From assembly GCA_028023455.1 (NCBI GenBank), contig JAQFVV010012476.1:5041094-5105093 (forward strand): a stretch of DNA of 64,000 bases. Direction: 5' to 3'. The stretch is from Epiperipatus broadwayi (lineage: Eukaryota > Onychophora > Udeonychophora > Euonychophora > Peripatidae). A program made the translations under genes and the position numbers. Below, one piece after another: positions 44,196-56,739 of this stretch. Positions within the stretch are counted from its first letter, which is position 1. Every line of letters begins with the position of its first letter. The notes beneath the pieces are model-generated. The model saw only the letters and a list, made by a program, of their open reading frames with translations, did no database searches and had not been told where the DNA came from.

Positions 44196-46129
44196 GGTTG
44201 ATCTTAAACAATGTAGCTACATAAAGATAGTTGCCATAAAATGCTTATGTGAGCTAGTTACCATAGTAATATACTAGTAACATCCTTAATGATTAATCCC
44301 GATGTTTCTGAGAATAATAAAAAAGATATCGCACTAATAGCCTTGCTTATTTTGGGAAATATATGCAGAGCTATTCTAGTCATGGTTTCTTGTAAATACT
44401 ATTTATGGTTTGAGAATAATGGTTTTTTGTCTTATTTTGTAGCATTCTAGTAGAGGGTATAATTACTTGTTTCACTGCTTATCAAAATATTGAATATTTG
44501 GCTGGGGTCTAGCATCTATACATTAGTGGCACTTTGAAAATAATGAGATTAAAATTGTTGGCTTTGTCTTAATATCCAATTATCAAAAAAGAGGCACTGT
44601 GGTTAATCTAGATAATTCTGCACATCATGTCAAAAGCTACAAGAGATGTATGCATGGGTTTACCTCTCTAAGTAGTACTACTAGGTACTAATTGCCTTCT
44701 GGGAATCATATAGTGATATCGCTAGAGATAAAATTGCGCCTGATGGTGAGTTTTTCTAGTGTCAGTGTTCTCATTCTTACAGTTTAGACATATTATATTT
44801 GATTTATTAAATTATATATATAAACAAGAAAAAGCTGATTAACTTCTTAGCTGTGAAAATCTAAATGTACGCATTCGCGTTTCAATGTCTGAAAAGTGAA
44901 AAATAAAACAGTATGCCAAAGAAAGGAAAGCTGACTCTTTTATTCTAGACTTTCCTGACAATGATGTGCGGATGTATACATTTGTGTTCTCTCAGCTAAT
45001 GGAAGTTGGTCTGCTTTCTTTCACTTAAATATATTTTAGCACTGCGCGTACTAAAATATTTAAATTATATATATGTTGTAAAATTATAAATAAAATTACA
45101 GACTTTATATTACTATATATAAATTTATTATTTCAAATCTTTCTCTATTTATCTCCCTTTTTGCAAAAAGCCATTAGTATAAAATAATCCTTCTAACATC
45201 GGATAATCCCCGGTGGATTTAATTGCTAGGTTTCAAGTTTATGTCTTTTTTCGAGTATTAATATCTTTTATTAATGTATTTTGATTTTTTTTTCTCAAGC
45301 TACATATGTTGCATTAAAATATTATACAAAGCTTTACAAACACACGCACGCTCTCACCTTAAATTATCTCAGCAAATTCTCAACAAGACTTCGTAACAAG
45401 AAGGATTTTAAATGAAATTCTGCATTTTTTCGCTTTTTTAAAACAAAAATGTTAGTTATTAATATTAAAGAGCTTATATATAATCATCGCTTATTATCTG
45501 CAAAAATGTGGACCTCACACACCAATCTAAACTAGTTTCTACAAGCTTTATTGCCCCTTGTTCTGTTTTTTAAATACTCATAGCTATTTCTTGCTTAAAA
45601 TCATTAAATAACATCTTTTATAAATATTCATAATTTATATACCATGGATTAATATCATGCAAGCATACTTCCTATGACCATGTGTGTTAAATAATATTCA
45701 ACCATCATTCTATCTGTCAAAATTTTTCCTTAATAATCTCAAATATCTTACATCATTACAATTTGATTTTTTCTGGAAAGGTGAAATTTGTATAGTCCCA
45801 ACAGTGTTAAACTTTTTAATTTCACCATATAATGTATATTATATCAAGTAGCAGCTGGAATAGTTGCTGTATATGGCTTGAAGTTCTAACCTGAAGATTT
45901 CCAAAAGAAAACTAACATTTTTCAAATAGTTAATAGTTGATTGAAAACAAATCTACCCCAACTCCATTTAATTATCCATGAAATTTTGACCAGGAGATGA
46001 ATACCTAGTTACACTTAGATGAAGAATATTGCAAGCCCCAAGACAATTGTGACTAATCTGATGTAATGACTACAAAATGATATGATGTGACTTTGGATAT
46101 TAGTACACCAACAGAATACCTATTAATTC
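44196..46129. other. No recognised content
   Basis: A stretch of moderate complexity without a recognised gene, RNA or repeat. No long frame. Confidence 0.4.
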
Positions 46130-46870
46130 ATGAAGGTGGAATGAAGAAGCGTAAGACCAAGCCCATTGGGAAGGGAAAAAGCAAGAGAAATATAAGTGAG
46201 GGTTAAGACTAGGACAATTAAATTAATGAATGGGTTTAAATAGTTAGAAAGTTGATTGAGTAAGGATTAAAAAATGAAAATGAAATTTAAAAGAAAGAAT
46301 AATATTGGAAATGAAATAATTATTTACCAAGCAGAACAAATTATTTTCAAGACTTTTGAAGAGGAAGCTAAGAAAGAGTTTGGTCAAATGCTATATGGCG
46401 AGTATATTGTTGTATGGTTGTGAAATGTGGACAATGAATAACAACATTAAGGACTGAATGGGGGCTTTTGAAATGTGAGTATAAAAAATGAAAAAATTGA
46501 ATGAGTGGTTAGAATAATAAATCTGAGAGTTTTGCTGAGAGTGGATGAACAGAAAAGATTGAATGACGATATGGCTCAAAAATTGATCAATGAAAAAGAA
46601 AATGAATCAATCATATATTATCAAGAAAAACTTGTTCAATGGGAGATGTTTTGGGAAATAAAAATGGATATTGATAGAAGAAAGAAAAGAAAAATATTGG
46701 CTTTATTGAATGATATAATGGACAGAATGAGTTATGTAGGCAAGAACAGAGCAGAATGGAAAAACATTGAATTGATTGCACTATTGTTTCTAAATCTGTC
46801 CGTAGATTGGATCATCTAATAATAACAATTGCCTAAGAACTTTTAAAATTCCTAAATATTTTTTTTGCTT
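46130..46870 (+). pseudogene. LINE RT C-terminal fragment
   Basis: Plus-strand frames give SILLYGCEMWTMNNNIKD (46397-46455; the LLYG.E.W pattern), a stop, then MGAFEM, then, in the 46505-46819 frame, RVLLRVDEQKRLNDDMAQKL and a Lys-rich stretch ending KNRAEWKNIE. That is the RR.LRI.W...V.N..VL..I block and the final DR..W of LINE ORF2. Only the 3' part is present; the frame is broken. Confidence 0.65.
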
Positions 46871-47383
46871 TAAATCATCCATCAACTTTTTTGTGTAATT
46901 TGGAATTAGAGTTGCAATGTGGAGGAGATAGGAGGCTTTTTCTCACTCACAATAAATGTGTAATGTCACAATGATGTCAAACTGAAAGAAAATAGCCCCT
47001 GCGAGCATATGTGACAAAATGTGTTTTTCTTTATCAACACAATCTTTTTTTTTTGTAATACTTCGACATTTTCAGTTACTGTCCAGATTTCTTTCTGACA
47101 ACTGTTATTCTGATTCATTTATTCTGATTCATATACAGTTGTATATTTTCAGTTTTTTTTTTTTGGGGGGGGGTTAATTTGTTTATAAACAAAAGTACGT
47201 TTATTAGCATTTCTGTTGAAAATCCCAGCATACTCTGCAATCATGTGCTGAATTTTTGAAGGGAAAATTTTTAGGAGAGATCTCCATTTTCTGTAGTAAT
47301 ATTACATGTGAAATGTTTTGCTTCGAGGTAACAATTTCTGTTATAAATTACATGGTAAATATGGTATGAGCATATTTAATGTG
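46871..47383. other. No recognised content
   Basis: AT-rich DNA with a T-run and a G-run (47150-47170). Nothing recognised. Confidence 0.4.
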
Positions 47384-47743
47384 TTTTTATAAATATTATT
47401 TAAAAACCAAAATCATTTACTATTTGTTTAGTGCCAATTGTTTAGAAACAATTTTTTTGTGTTATGGCATCATTTCATTAAGATCACAAATCACTTTGTT
47501 TTTTTGATTGGGAATGTTGTTTTTAAAAGTTGTTAGTGTGAAAGTCGTACATATAATTAATGCCTTTTTATAAATATTACTTAAAAACCAAAATCATTTA
47601 CTGTTTGTTTAGTGCATATTTAAACTAACATTTTTTGTGTGTAAATCCATCATTTCATTAAGATTGCAAATTACTTTTTTTTTTTGATTTCAAGTGTCCT
47701 TCTTAAAAGTTGTTTGTGTCAAAGTCGTACATATTTGAATTTC
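47384..47743 (+). repeat. 182 bp diverged tandem duplication
   Basis: TTTTTATAAATATTATTTAAAAACCAAAATC (in pieces) at 47384 recurs at 47566. Both copies continue through TTTACTATTTGTTTAGTG or TTTACTGTTTGTTTAGTG, CATCATTTCATTAAGAT and AAAGTCGTACATAT. Several substitutions and small indels separate them. Confidence 0.8.
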
Positions 47744-47818
47744 TTGTTCAAAATCATACATTTCTTATTGAAAGTGATAAATATGATTATGTTTTTACTT
47801 TTAGTTATTTTTAGTCCT

Positions 47819-48062
47819 GCAACACAGAGCATGTACTAGACCTGCTGCACCCTTTTCACATCTGTACCAAACCTCTGATAACTTTGTAAATCTTGCCAAA
47901 AATATCATGTACAAAATCCATGTACACATTTTTTGTGCTAAAAAAGTTGTATACAAGTTCCATATATATGTTATTTTGGTCAGATTCCAAGATTACAAAG
48001 TTATCAGTGGATTGATATGAATGTGAAAAGGTGCAGTAGGTCGAATACATGCTCTGTGTTTT
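47819..48062. repeat. 244 bp palindromic element
   Basis: Left arm AACACAGAGCATGTACTAGA, CCTGCTGCACCCTTTTCACAT, CTGATAACTTTGTAAATCTTG. Right arm is the inverse: CAAGATTACAAAGTTATCAG, ATGTGAAAAGGTGCAGTAGG, TCGAATACATGCTCTGTGTT. Arms of about 75 bp with a 90 bp centre. A miniature inverted-repeat element is likely. Confidence 0.75.
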
Positions 48063-48985
48063 AGATCTAATACCAAAGTACCCATTTTTATTTTCTACCT
48101 CCCCACATCTGCACAGACTTAGAATAATGATTTCATTAACATATGAATGTTTTCATCACAAAATCAAAATAATATACTCTTATATTGATGATATTGAAAC
48201 CTGTTTCCCCTCTTATTTATTCATTAAGTATGCTATAAAAATATCATGTCATGTGAACTTGGCTTGTGTGTGAGCTCATTTCTTTATGCATCAGTAGCTG
48301 TTTATTGCTTTAGAGATTACATAAAATTCTATAGTTTAATGCTATTTACTTAAGTATCACATAATATTTATATAAAAATTCAAGTTTTTTTTCTCTAAGA
48401 GTGAGTCCTTTGATCCATGGTCCATGTGATGCTTAAAAATCGATAAACTTTTTAGAGATTAAAAAAAATCATCAAGTACTATGTGAAAAACAGTAATTAC
48501 TGATAATAATAGACATTTTTGAGTATTTTGTAATGGTATTCACTGCCAATAGACTTTTCTGAGTCAAGAAACCCATTTTTAGCATGTTAATATCAGAAAG
48601 ATCAATCACAGATTTAGTGCTTACCTCCTTCTTTAGAAATAAAGACTGCACCACAATGCATTAAAATGGTTAATAATTAAATAACTTAATTGCTCAATTC
48701 TAGTAGCAGAATTAGAATTGAGCTGAGAATTTTACTCTCCAGACTGTGACACTGTACCAATACAGTGAGCGCCTCTTTTATAATCAATATAGCAACAATT
48801 ATCTGATCCATAAGCAGTGATTTTTATACTCTCAATTAAGGATAATTACATACCCCTTTTGCATGGTTAGCCAAATTAACCATGGATTAACTGCCAGAAA
48901 ACGAATCTTGAATTCACTTGGTGAATTCAGAATTACTAAACAAAATATATGTTTTATTCCGAGTTTGAATTCTACTTCTGATGTG
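48063..48985. other. No recognised content
   Basis: AT-rich DNA, no recognised gene or repeat family. Confidence 0.4.
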
Positions 48986-49175
48986 TCATACGCTTATATA
49001 TCCTGCGCAGTTTGCCGCAGTTGGAAGAGTGTCCGACTTGGAGTTCTGATGTGTCACACGCTTATACACCCTGCATGGTTTGACGCAGCTGGTATTGCAT
49101 CTGAATGTCCCAGGACCGAATCTGGTGCTCAATCTTCCTATGAACTCTCGAGAAGCAGTGACATTAGCATTTATA
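48986..49175 (+). repeat. Two tandem SINE-G copies
   Basis: CGCTTATATATCCTGCGCAGTTTG... and CGCTTATACACCCTGCATGGTTTG... start two units about 72 bp apart, the first cut short. The second has box A-like TTGACGCAGCTGG and a box B-like GGACCGAATC, the best box B in this family here, then CTTCCTATGAACTCTCG. Confidence 0.6.
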
Positions 49176-49699
49176 TATATACTTGTATTAAGCACTAAAC
49201 TTCTAAACATTATTACCACATCGGTATTTATACTGAAATTATTATCCCCAAATTTATGATTATATTTAACTAAATAATTTGTCAAGAATAATAAAAATGT
49301 AAAAAGTATATATACATATTTTATTTTGTTATAGAACAAATAAAAGCTATAATTTCACTGATAATAAAAATAAAAAGCATAAAAAATTGCAAATAAAAAA
49401 AAAAGTAAAAACTTTTTTTTATTATTCCATATTTTCTTTTATTACCAGAGGGTTAATAAAGCATAGGAGATAAAAAAAATTCTCGGATTAACAAACTGTA
49501 AACAAAGGAAATGCACAGAAATGGAGTTTGTCATAACACCTGGAAACTTCCCTTTCTGCTGACGAAATTTAAAAAAAAAAAAGTTTAAATATACCGAGAT
49601 TTTTTCCCCACTTTAAAAATAAAATAAAAATACTGCATGGTTTTTTATTTTCAACATTTTAAAATGATTTAAAAATAAGAAATTAACGTATATAATAAA
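49176..49699. other. No recognised content
   Basis: AT-rich DNA without recognised features. Confidence 0.4.
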
Positions 49700-51121
49700 T
49701 ATTCTTGTGGTGTAATTTTCATTACACCGCTGTCACACAATGTAGAGACTGCTTTCTATCCATTTTTAACACTTTGTCAGGTGATGTAATCATAAAATTA
49801 AGACTAAAGACATGAAAAAGATATATAATTCCCAAGATGTATATTTCATGCTGAACCAGATCTCATCAGTTGGCCCAGACCACAATTTCTTATGCATATC
49901 TTTATCATTATTCAATATATATATATATATATAAATAGCAAATTACTATAGTTTAACTGACAGATGTCAAACTTGCTGTCTTCATAACTTTGACATGAAC
50001 CACTTAATAGAAGTATATTAACAATTTTTATTAGTTATTCATTAGACTAGAGATTATACAATGAAGAATAATATTTCTGTAGTGTAATTTTCCCTACACC
50101 ACTGTCAAACAATGTAGGGACTGGTTTCTCTTCAATTTTATTATCCTAGTGGAGGGATGTAATTCTGGGGACATGAAAAAGATGTATAATCATCAAGATG
50201 TAAATTTCATGCTGAACTAGCACTCATCAGTTGGCCCAGACTGCAATCTCTTATGCATCTCTTTATCATTGTTTAGTATATATAAATAGCAAATTACTAC
50301 AGTTTAACTGATAAGTGTCAGTCATGCTGTCCTCACAACTTTGACATGAACCACTTAATAGAATTATATTAGCAATTTTTATTAGTCATTTATTAGACTA
50401 GAGATTATACAATGAAAAATACTATTTCTGAAGTGTAATTTTCACTACACCACTCTCACAGAAGTTAGAAACTGGTTTCTATCCACTTTTAACACCTTGT
50501 GGGAGGACGTAATTATAAATATATATACTGAACAATGTTTGAGATATGTGTAAGAGATTTTGATTTGGGTCAACTGATGTTTGCTGTTTCAGCATGAAAT
50601 GTGGATCTTGGGGATTATAGATCTTTTTCGTATGTCTTTAGTTACATGATTATGATAACAATCTTTCACAAGATATTACAAACAGATAGAAAGCAATCCC
50701 TATGAGAGTGGTGTAGTGAAAACTATACTACAGCAATATTACTTATTAATAGATAATCTCTAGTCTAATGAATGACTAATAAATATTATTAACATACTTT
50801 CATTAAGTGATTTCTGTCAAAGTTGTGAGGGCAGCAAATTTGATACTTATCAAATATATATATATATATATATATACACACTGAACAATGATAAAGGTAT
50901 GTGTAAGACATAGTGGTCTGGGCCAACTGATGAGTGCTGTTTCAGCATCAAATGTGCATCTTGGGAACCAAGCAACCCCCTTCACGTGTTTTTAATTATA
51001 TTTTTATGATTACAACTCTCCATAAGGTGTTAAAAGTGGATAAAATCTAGTCCCTATCTTGTGTGAGAGTGGCACAGTAAAAAACTATAGAATGATTCAT
51101 TAGGTGAATATCCTCTAGTCT
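49700..51121. repeat. Cluster of direct and inverted family-A units
   Basis: Unit 1 (about 49704-50070) and unit 2 (50071-50425) are direct repeats of about 355 bp: GTAGTGTAATTTTCACTACACC, GACTGGTTTCTATCCA, CTTTTAACACTTTGTG, AAGATGTATATTTCATGCTG, TCATCAGTTGGCCCAGACC, AT tract, AATAGCAAATTACTA, TTTGACATGAACCACTTAAT, TTAGACTAGAGATTATAC. Unit 3 (50426-50535) is cut after about 110 bp and meets two inverted units (50536-50860 and 50861-51120) at AT tracts. The last inverted unit is interrupted by a hAT (51122-51831) and ends near 51890. Confidence 0.75.
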
Positions 51122-51831
51122 AGAAGTTCCCAACCTGTGGTACATGTACCCCTGGGGTATATGGTGGACTTATTCAGAGTACATTAAAGTAATATTGGCA
51201 ATGGCAGAACACACCAAAAAAGAAAAAAAGAAAAACACAAAAAAAAAAATTGTAGAATTTTCAATTACAAAGAGGAATTCTTGGTTTCTGAAAAAAAAAT
51301 TGATTGACACTTTGACTGATTCTTCTTTACAATCTGAGTTCAAAAAAAGAAATACCATTGAATTCTGGGAAGCAGTGAAAGTAAAGCACTAGGAATTCGG
51401 TGATAAAGCAGTAAAATATTATTACCTAACTTTGCAAAATGGTATTCTCTTTTTATGCACATATTAAGAATAAACATGCAGTTTCTGATTTGAGGTTATA
51501 TCTGCCTTCATTTCAACCTGAATTTAAAAAACTAGGATCGATGACAAAAATTCAATGATCACATTAAAATTATTGAGAGCTGTGTTGAATTAATTAAAAA
51601 AAAGTGAAATAAATTGTTAAATGTAAAATCAAAAAATAAAAAGCCAATAAATATCATTAGGTTAATTTGGGTCATTTGATTATTTAGCTATTTTTAGGGA
51701 TGGGTGCAGCCTACTGAAGAGAGGGGATACTAATCAATGGGTATGTAAGAGGGAAAAACCTAAGGGATATACAAGAGAGAAAAACCTAATGAAGGGGTAT
51801 GCAAAAAAAGAAAGATTGGGATCCATTGCAG
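51122..51831 (+). mobile_element. hAT element remnant nested in family A
   Basis: The left end AGAAGTTCCCAACCTGTGG and right end (inverse: CTGCAATGGATCCCAATCTTT) resemble hAT termini with the CAG..GTTCCCAA consensus. The flanks TCTAGTCTA and TCTAGTTA derive from one family-A site (intact at 50757: TCTAGTCTAATGAATG), so an 8 bp target duplication with one later change fits. Inside, EFKKRNTIEFWEAVK then EFGDKAVKYY, and in another frame DLRLYLPSFQPEFKKL followed by KIQ, match the C-terminal dimerisation region of hAT transposases (EFW..VK.EYP.L..KA, LR..LS...P.F.KL...KQ). The catalytic part is deleted. Confidence 0.7.
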
Positions 51832-52827
51832 TCTAGTTAATGAATGACTAATAAAAATTATTCATTAGCATATAGACATTTACTCACCATCGTACACCCA
51901 AATTTATACTTGAAGCATAAATGACTAATTTGGAATTGAAGCAAACTAAAAATGATTGGAAAGAGTGAAGACAACAAAAAGGGTGACCAGCAGTGAGATG
52001 AGTGGAAATTGTCTTATATGGTAGACCATAGATTCACATCAATAATTACTAGTCAAAGTGTTACATGATTTTTTTTGCATAAACAATGATACTCCCAGAA
52101 ATAAACTATATACTGCAAAATTTGAATATGAACTAAGTCTAACATTATTATTCAATTAATTTATAATACTCTTTGGGTAAATTTATGCAGTATAATGTAG
52201 CAGGTTTTGAGGTGTCATGTCCTCATATTCGGGCACCTTCTAGAACTCAAAACTTTTTACCAACTCCCAAGCATTCAATTATCTATCTAGTATACTTTGT
52301 GGATTAAATCCATGCTCTGCTCCTTTTTCATGGTAAAAAAATTTGAAAGATTGTGTAGCATTAGCCTAAATTCTGTTATATTGATATATACATGCTGAAT
52401 TATTTATGTTTATATGTTTGTTTTTGTTGCATCATAATATGGTCAAGTACAATATATGACGTACAGTCTATAGTATACACCATTTAAGCTTCTTTTAGAT
52501 GAATATGCAAATTTTTAGAATTACTTTGTCCATGTCACAGTTTAATTTTACAATTAGAAGCAAAACATAAAAATGATACTAGATGTCCAATGCATTCCAT
52601 GTTTATTAAAATAAAATAAATTCTACTTCTGTGAATCATGCAATATTTTTATTTTTTCTTATATATATATATATATATGTTTAATTTAATGTTTACATAT
52701 TAAATCCTATTTAATTGTTATAATCAAGGTATTAAAAGAGAGATGTGTCTCCAGCCTTATGTAATTAATAATTAATTTAACAAATATTAATATTAATTAC
52801 CATATTCCACCTGGCAAATATATTAAT
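51832..52827. other. End of family-A unit, then no recognised content
   Basis: Family A ends near 51890 (AATGACTAATAAAAATTATTC). The remainder is AT-rich without a recognised feature; an AT tract lies at 52658-52678. Confidence 0.4.
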
Positions 52828-52932
52828 TTTTTTTCATGTGTCAAAGCATCAGACGGGAAGCGAACCCAGGACAACTGCTTGTAAAATAGCTGTGCTAACC
52901 ACTAACCACTCAGCCATCACCAATAATGTTGA
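52828..52932 (-). mobile_element. SINE family L copy
   Basis: Minus strand: TGGTGATGGCTGAGTGGTTAG (box A region), GGTTAGCACAGCTATTTTAC, CAAGCAGTTGTCC, GGTTCGCTTCC (box B), GATGCTTTGACACATG and an A-run. About 10 bp longer in the D-arm region than the 30.4 kb copy. Target duplications are not clear. Confidence 0.7.
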
Positions 52933-54384
52933 CAAAGGTATGCTTAAAAATATCAGAGCTCTAAGAATAGGTGAGTTGTTCTATTCTTGATCTTTTGCTC
53001 AACATTTAGACTGATTTTAGTTCATAGCCTGAGGAAGAGTGTTTTACTCCCTTTGTTTATATATATATATATGAGTCATGTTTAATTTAATGTTTATAGA
53101 TATATATATATATATATATATATATCATATTTAATTTAATGTTTATAGATATATATATAAATTGTGAAAGATTTTGCACCAATTATATGTTTGTGTGTGT
53201 TGAATTCTTTGCCATAATATTGATACAGCAAGTCTATTAATGTACATATTATGGAAAGTTTTTTCATTAATTACATATGTATGTGTTAAATTCTCTGGTC
53301 TACAGCTGAAATAATAAGTAATCAATACTGAGATGTGATCTGACCAAGCTCAATTACTATCGGTGTCAGTTGATCATTGCATGTCACCATCTTAATATAT
53401 ATTTTATATTAATATCTCAGACTTAAAACTTCATTATACAGACTAATATGCCCTACATGTAACAAATAATTAAAATATATAATTTCTAATCTCAGATTTG
53501 TATAGCTAGGCAAGAAAATAAATGGTTTAAGTGGAGTTTGTCTTTTTATCAAGAAATATTAATAACTCACAACTGGTCATGTGATCCTGTTCACAAATAA
53601 AGAATACCTACTGATCTCACTTTCTAGCATCTGATCCTAGATTAAAAAAGAGATTACTGCAAGAAAGTGCAACTTCTATAAACTCCTGGTCGGTTTTAAA
53701 TAAATATTTCTTTTTAATCAGTACACAAATCACATGTGCAATTTAGTTACTCATTTAACTCAAAGATTAAGGTAAAACACAGAAAAAGGACCATAGGAAT
53801 ATGATATCCTATTTAACCAATAGTAAAGGTTGCATTACTTTGCAATCATACATTTTCATTTTTTCTAATCAACGCATCAATATTTATGAATGAGCCTGAG
53901 ATTTTAATCCTCACACTAAGGTCAGAGATCAAAGAAATACCCATTTACCAACCATTACAAGATGCTATGTTTTCTATGAATGATCAATATGCAAAAATAT
54001 CATAAGCTTATTAAATATCTGGAAAAAAATGGAAAATTTGCTTGTCACAAAATCGAATCACAGGTTGTGTAGATTGTAGGCCAATACTTTAATTGTTATG
54101 ACGCAAATTATTTTATTAATCAATTAAAAAATGATCCCAAAATGATTCCTATATCATTTTCAATTTAAAATATATAAAACAAGCAGTTAAAAATTAGTTA
54201 AATGTCATTAACTCAAAACAGCATAAATCAGCAATGTGTGGAACTACTTCATACTTACTTAATATCTTTTATTGCTATGTTTAGTTTAATGCTTATGAAG
54301 GATTCTTAGTTCAATCTTTACTTTGATATTTCTTGTGTGCTGACATCACATGACTTTCTTGAAAACTAACCATTTAATAATAAA
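52933..54384. other. AT-rich DNA with AT tracts
   Basis: AT tracts at 53059-53073, 53099-53126 and 53148-53158 are each linked to ATGTTTAATTTAATGTTTATAGATAT-type repeats (also at 52679). Nothing else recognised. Confidence 0.5.
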
Positions 54385-54471
54385 ATAGTAGAAACTCTCT
54401 TCATATAATAGTGCCACCTAATGGAAGCCATAGTCATGCACTAGGTGGCACTATTGTATGGAAAGAGTTAC
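54385..54471. repeat. Short hairpin of H1 termini
   Basis: AAACTCTCTTCATATAATAG, TGCCACCTA and the inverse TAGGTGGCA, CTATTGTATGGAAAGAGTT. Arms of about 29 bp with a loop of about 20. The remaining H1 outer flank (GAAATGGTGGTCGTGTGATG) lies at 54745 beyond a LINE tail, so the LINE tail probably inserted next to this mini fold-back. Confidence 0.6.
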
Positions 54472-54475
54472 TGCT

Positions 54476-54718
54476 GATTATACAGAAAGTGGGTTATTGG
54501 TTTTTATGCTGGGTTTGGGAAAAGAGGGATTTATGTATGAAATCCATGGAGTTGACAAAGATTATGTTGTGGAAATGGATGGAGCAGATTATGGGAAAAT
54601 TTAGGGTGGGAATGGAAAGGAAAAAAAATGGCTAACAGGTTTCTCTGGGCATAGTTGCTGAGAGATTCCTGACTCTGTATAAGGAGAAGTCACAGTGCAT
54701 CACATCACATCACATCAC
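54476..54718 (+). pseudogene. LINE 3' end with CATCA-repeat tail
   Basis: ATTATACAGAAAGTGGGTTATTGG, TTTTTATGCTGGGTTTGGGA, GTTGACAAAGATTATGTTGTGG, GGAGCAGATTATGGGAAAAT, AACAGGTTTCTCTGGGCATA and a tail of four or more CATCA units. It matches 7510-7751 closely. A short 5'-truncated copy. Confidence 0.75.
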
Positions 54719-55059
54719 TACTATTTGAATAGCTTGTGCAAAGAAAAGAAATGGTGGTCGTGTGATGTTTTAATGATTTATTTACATAATAATTAATTTA
54801 AAATATATGTCGATCAATGAAAATAAATATATGTTATTAATTTCAATTTTTATCACATAATAATATTAATAAAAATATTACATTTAATTAGAATAAAAAA
54901 ATAGCTTTCATTATATTTTTTGCTCTATTTTTAAATTGTAATTTTTTTATTGGTTTAAAAAAGTTAAATGTTTATTATATAAAATAAATTATCATCCAAA
55001 TATTCAATAAAAATAAAAACAAAATATTTTATATAAAAAGTTGTTATAAAAAATATTAT
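54719..55059. other. AT-rich spacer with H1 flank
   Basis: 54741-54775 is the outer H1 segment (GCTTGTGCAAAGAAAAGAAATGG, GTGTGATGTTTTAATG). The rest is AT-rich without features. Confidence 0.45.
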
Positions 55060-55740
55060 TTCATCATCATCATGTTCAGTTATGATCAATCCATTGCAAG
55101 ATAAAGTCTTTCCAAGTTTAAACCATCTCTGATCTTTACTCCTTTTTCCAAATCCACACCAACAAACCAATTTATTTCATTAATCCATCTCATATTGCTT
55201 TTTTCTAGGTCTGTTACAATCCTTGAGATCCATTTTAAGACTTCAGCTGACCATCTATTATCATCTCTTCTAATAATACATCTTCAGTCTCTTAACGTTC
55301 TTAAATGATTTTAATGATACCTGTTTGTTCTATCATTCAAGTATTTTACTTTCAATCCCTTTTTGTTACTCCCTAACACTTCACTGAATCCAAGTCTTAG
55401 ATTCATAAGTAAGAATTAGTAAAATACATCTATTTAAAAACTTTTTTTTTTCAAATATATAATCATATTTATTTTTAATATGAAGTTATTTTTCCAAAAG
55501 GAATCCATCCAAATTTAACTCTATGATTAATTTTACCCATTATGTTTCCCTTTATATTAATAATATGACCAAGATAGTTGTAATAATTAACTTCTAATTC
55601 ATGACTATCAATTTTTATTTTTTCTACTGAGAAAATCCTCTAAAAATCATCACTTTAGTCATTATTAGTATTTGTCTTTACTTCTACTTTTTTTAAATTT
55701 TCATCCAACAATTCTTGCAAAATTTTCAGAAGATATATAT
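55060..55740 (-). pseudogene. RTE-like LINE, 3' half of RT to tail
   Basis: Minus strand: a decayed start, then HELEVNYYNYLGHIINIKG and KINHRVKFGWIPFGKIT (55480-55610), the pattern ...F.YLGS.I......EI..RI..GW..FGK of RTE-type and related LINEs. It continues through broken frames (LILTYESKTW, SAEVLKWISRIVTDLEK) to RDGLNLERLYLAMD and an ATGATGATGA tail at 55060-55072. Same lineage as 6062-6395, but longer and more broken. Confidence 0.7.
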
Positions 55741-56739
55741 AAAGCAGTATTTGTAATAATTGATAAATTTTCCAGCAACAATAAAAGGCAAAAAGTTATT
55801 TATGTTTACATGGATATAATTTCCTTATTTCTATTCTATATTATAACAACAATCCATGAAAATATTTAATTTAATATATATATATATATATGTAGACAAT
55901 ATACATATATTTAAATATATATATAACCATCCACAGAAGAAACAAGTCCAAATACCTTATTAAGATAATTCACAAACTAGAGTCCAAAAGAATTGTTTAT
56001 TTATAGATTATAAAGTATAAAATCTCTTTTGGCATTTATACTATCATTTTCACAAAATATTAATTTTAAATAAACAAGACACAAACTCACAATGACAAAA
56101 AAAAAACATATTTTGTTAATTCAATGCCAATCTATTTATATTGTCAAATGAAAGATGATCACTTTCATCAGATCTTTGACTTGCTATATATTATTAATTA
56201 GACTGGCACTGATATAAAAAGATGAGTATTATTTACAAATATATTTAAATAATTCTTTGAGAATCTAACTTGTGATTTATCTTAAAAATATATTCAGACT
56301 TATTTGTTCCATGATAAATTTATATTCTCAGCATTACATATTTAATAAGCTAAGAAGAAGATAACAACTCTCCATCCATGCACTCTATTATAATATTCAA
56401 TTAGCGATGTTAAATATGAATAAATTCTTGATCCAAGTCACAACATAAAGACTTTGAAAACATAAAAATGGCTATCTTTTCTTCATGCCTAAATGTAACT
56501 ATATAGGACAATCTTAAGCATTTTGGATTGAGAGTTTACTCACATTTAGCATCATGAATTGAATATTATAGTACGAAGCATGCAAAGAATAATTTCCATA
56601 GCAACATTATTCAGAAAAATAAATAAAACCCTTCTATAAAAAATAAATATATAATAATATATTTGTTGATTGCTAATAATTATTATTCAATTATTATGCA
56701 AAAATAATCATAAACTTTCCAAAAAGCAAGTTTTAATCA
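55741..56739. other. No recognised content
   Basis: AT-rich DNA, AT tracts near 55875-55925. No domain or named repeat. Confidence 0.4.

Noticed and set aside
48863-49339. Overlapping 111- and 117-codon frames
   Set aside because: They run through SINE-G copies; no domain.
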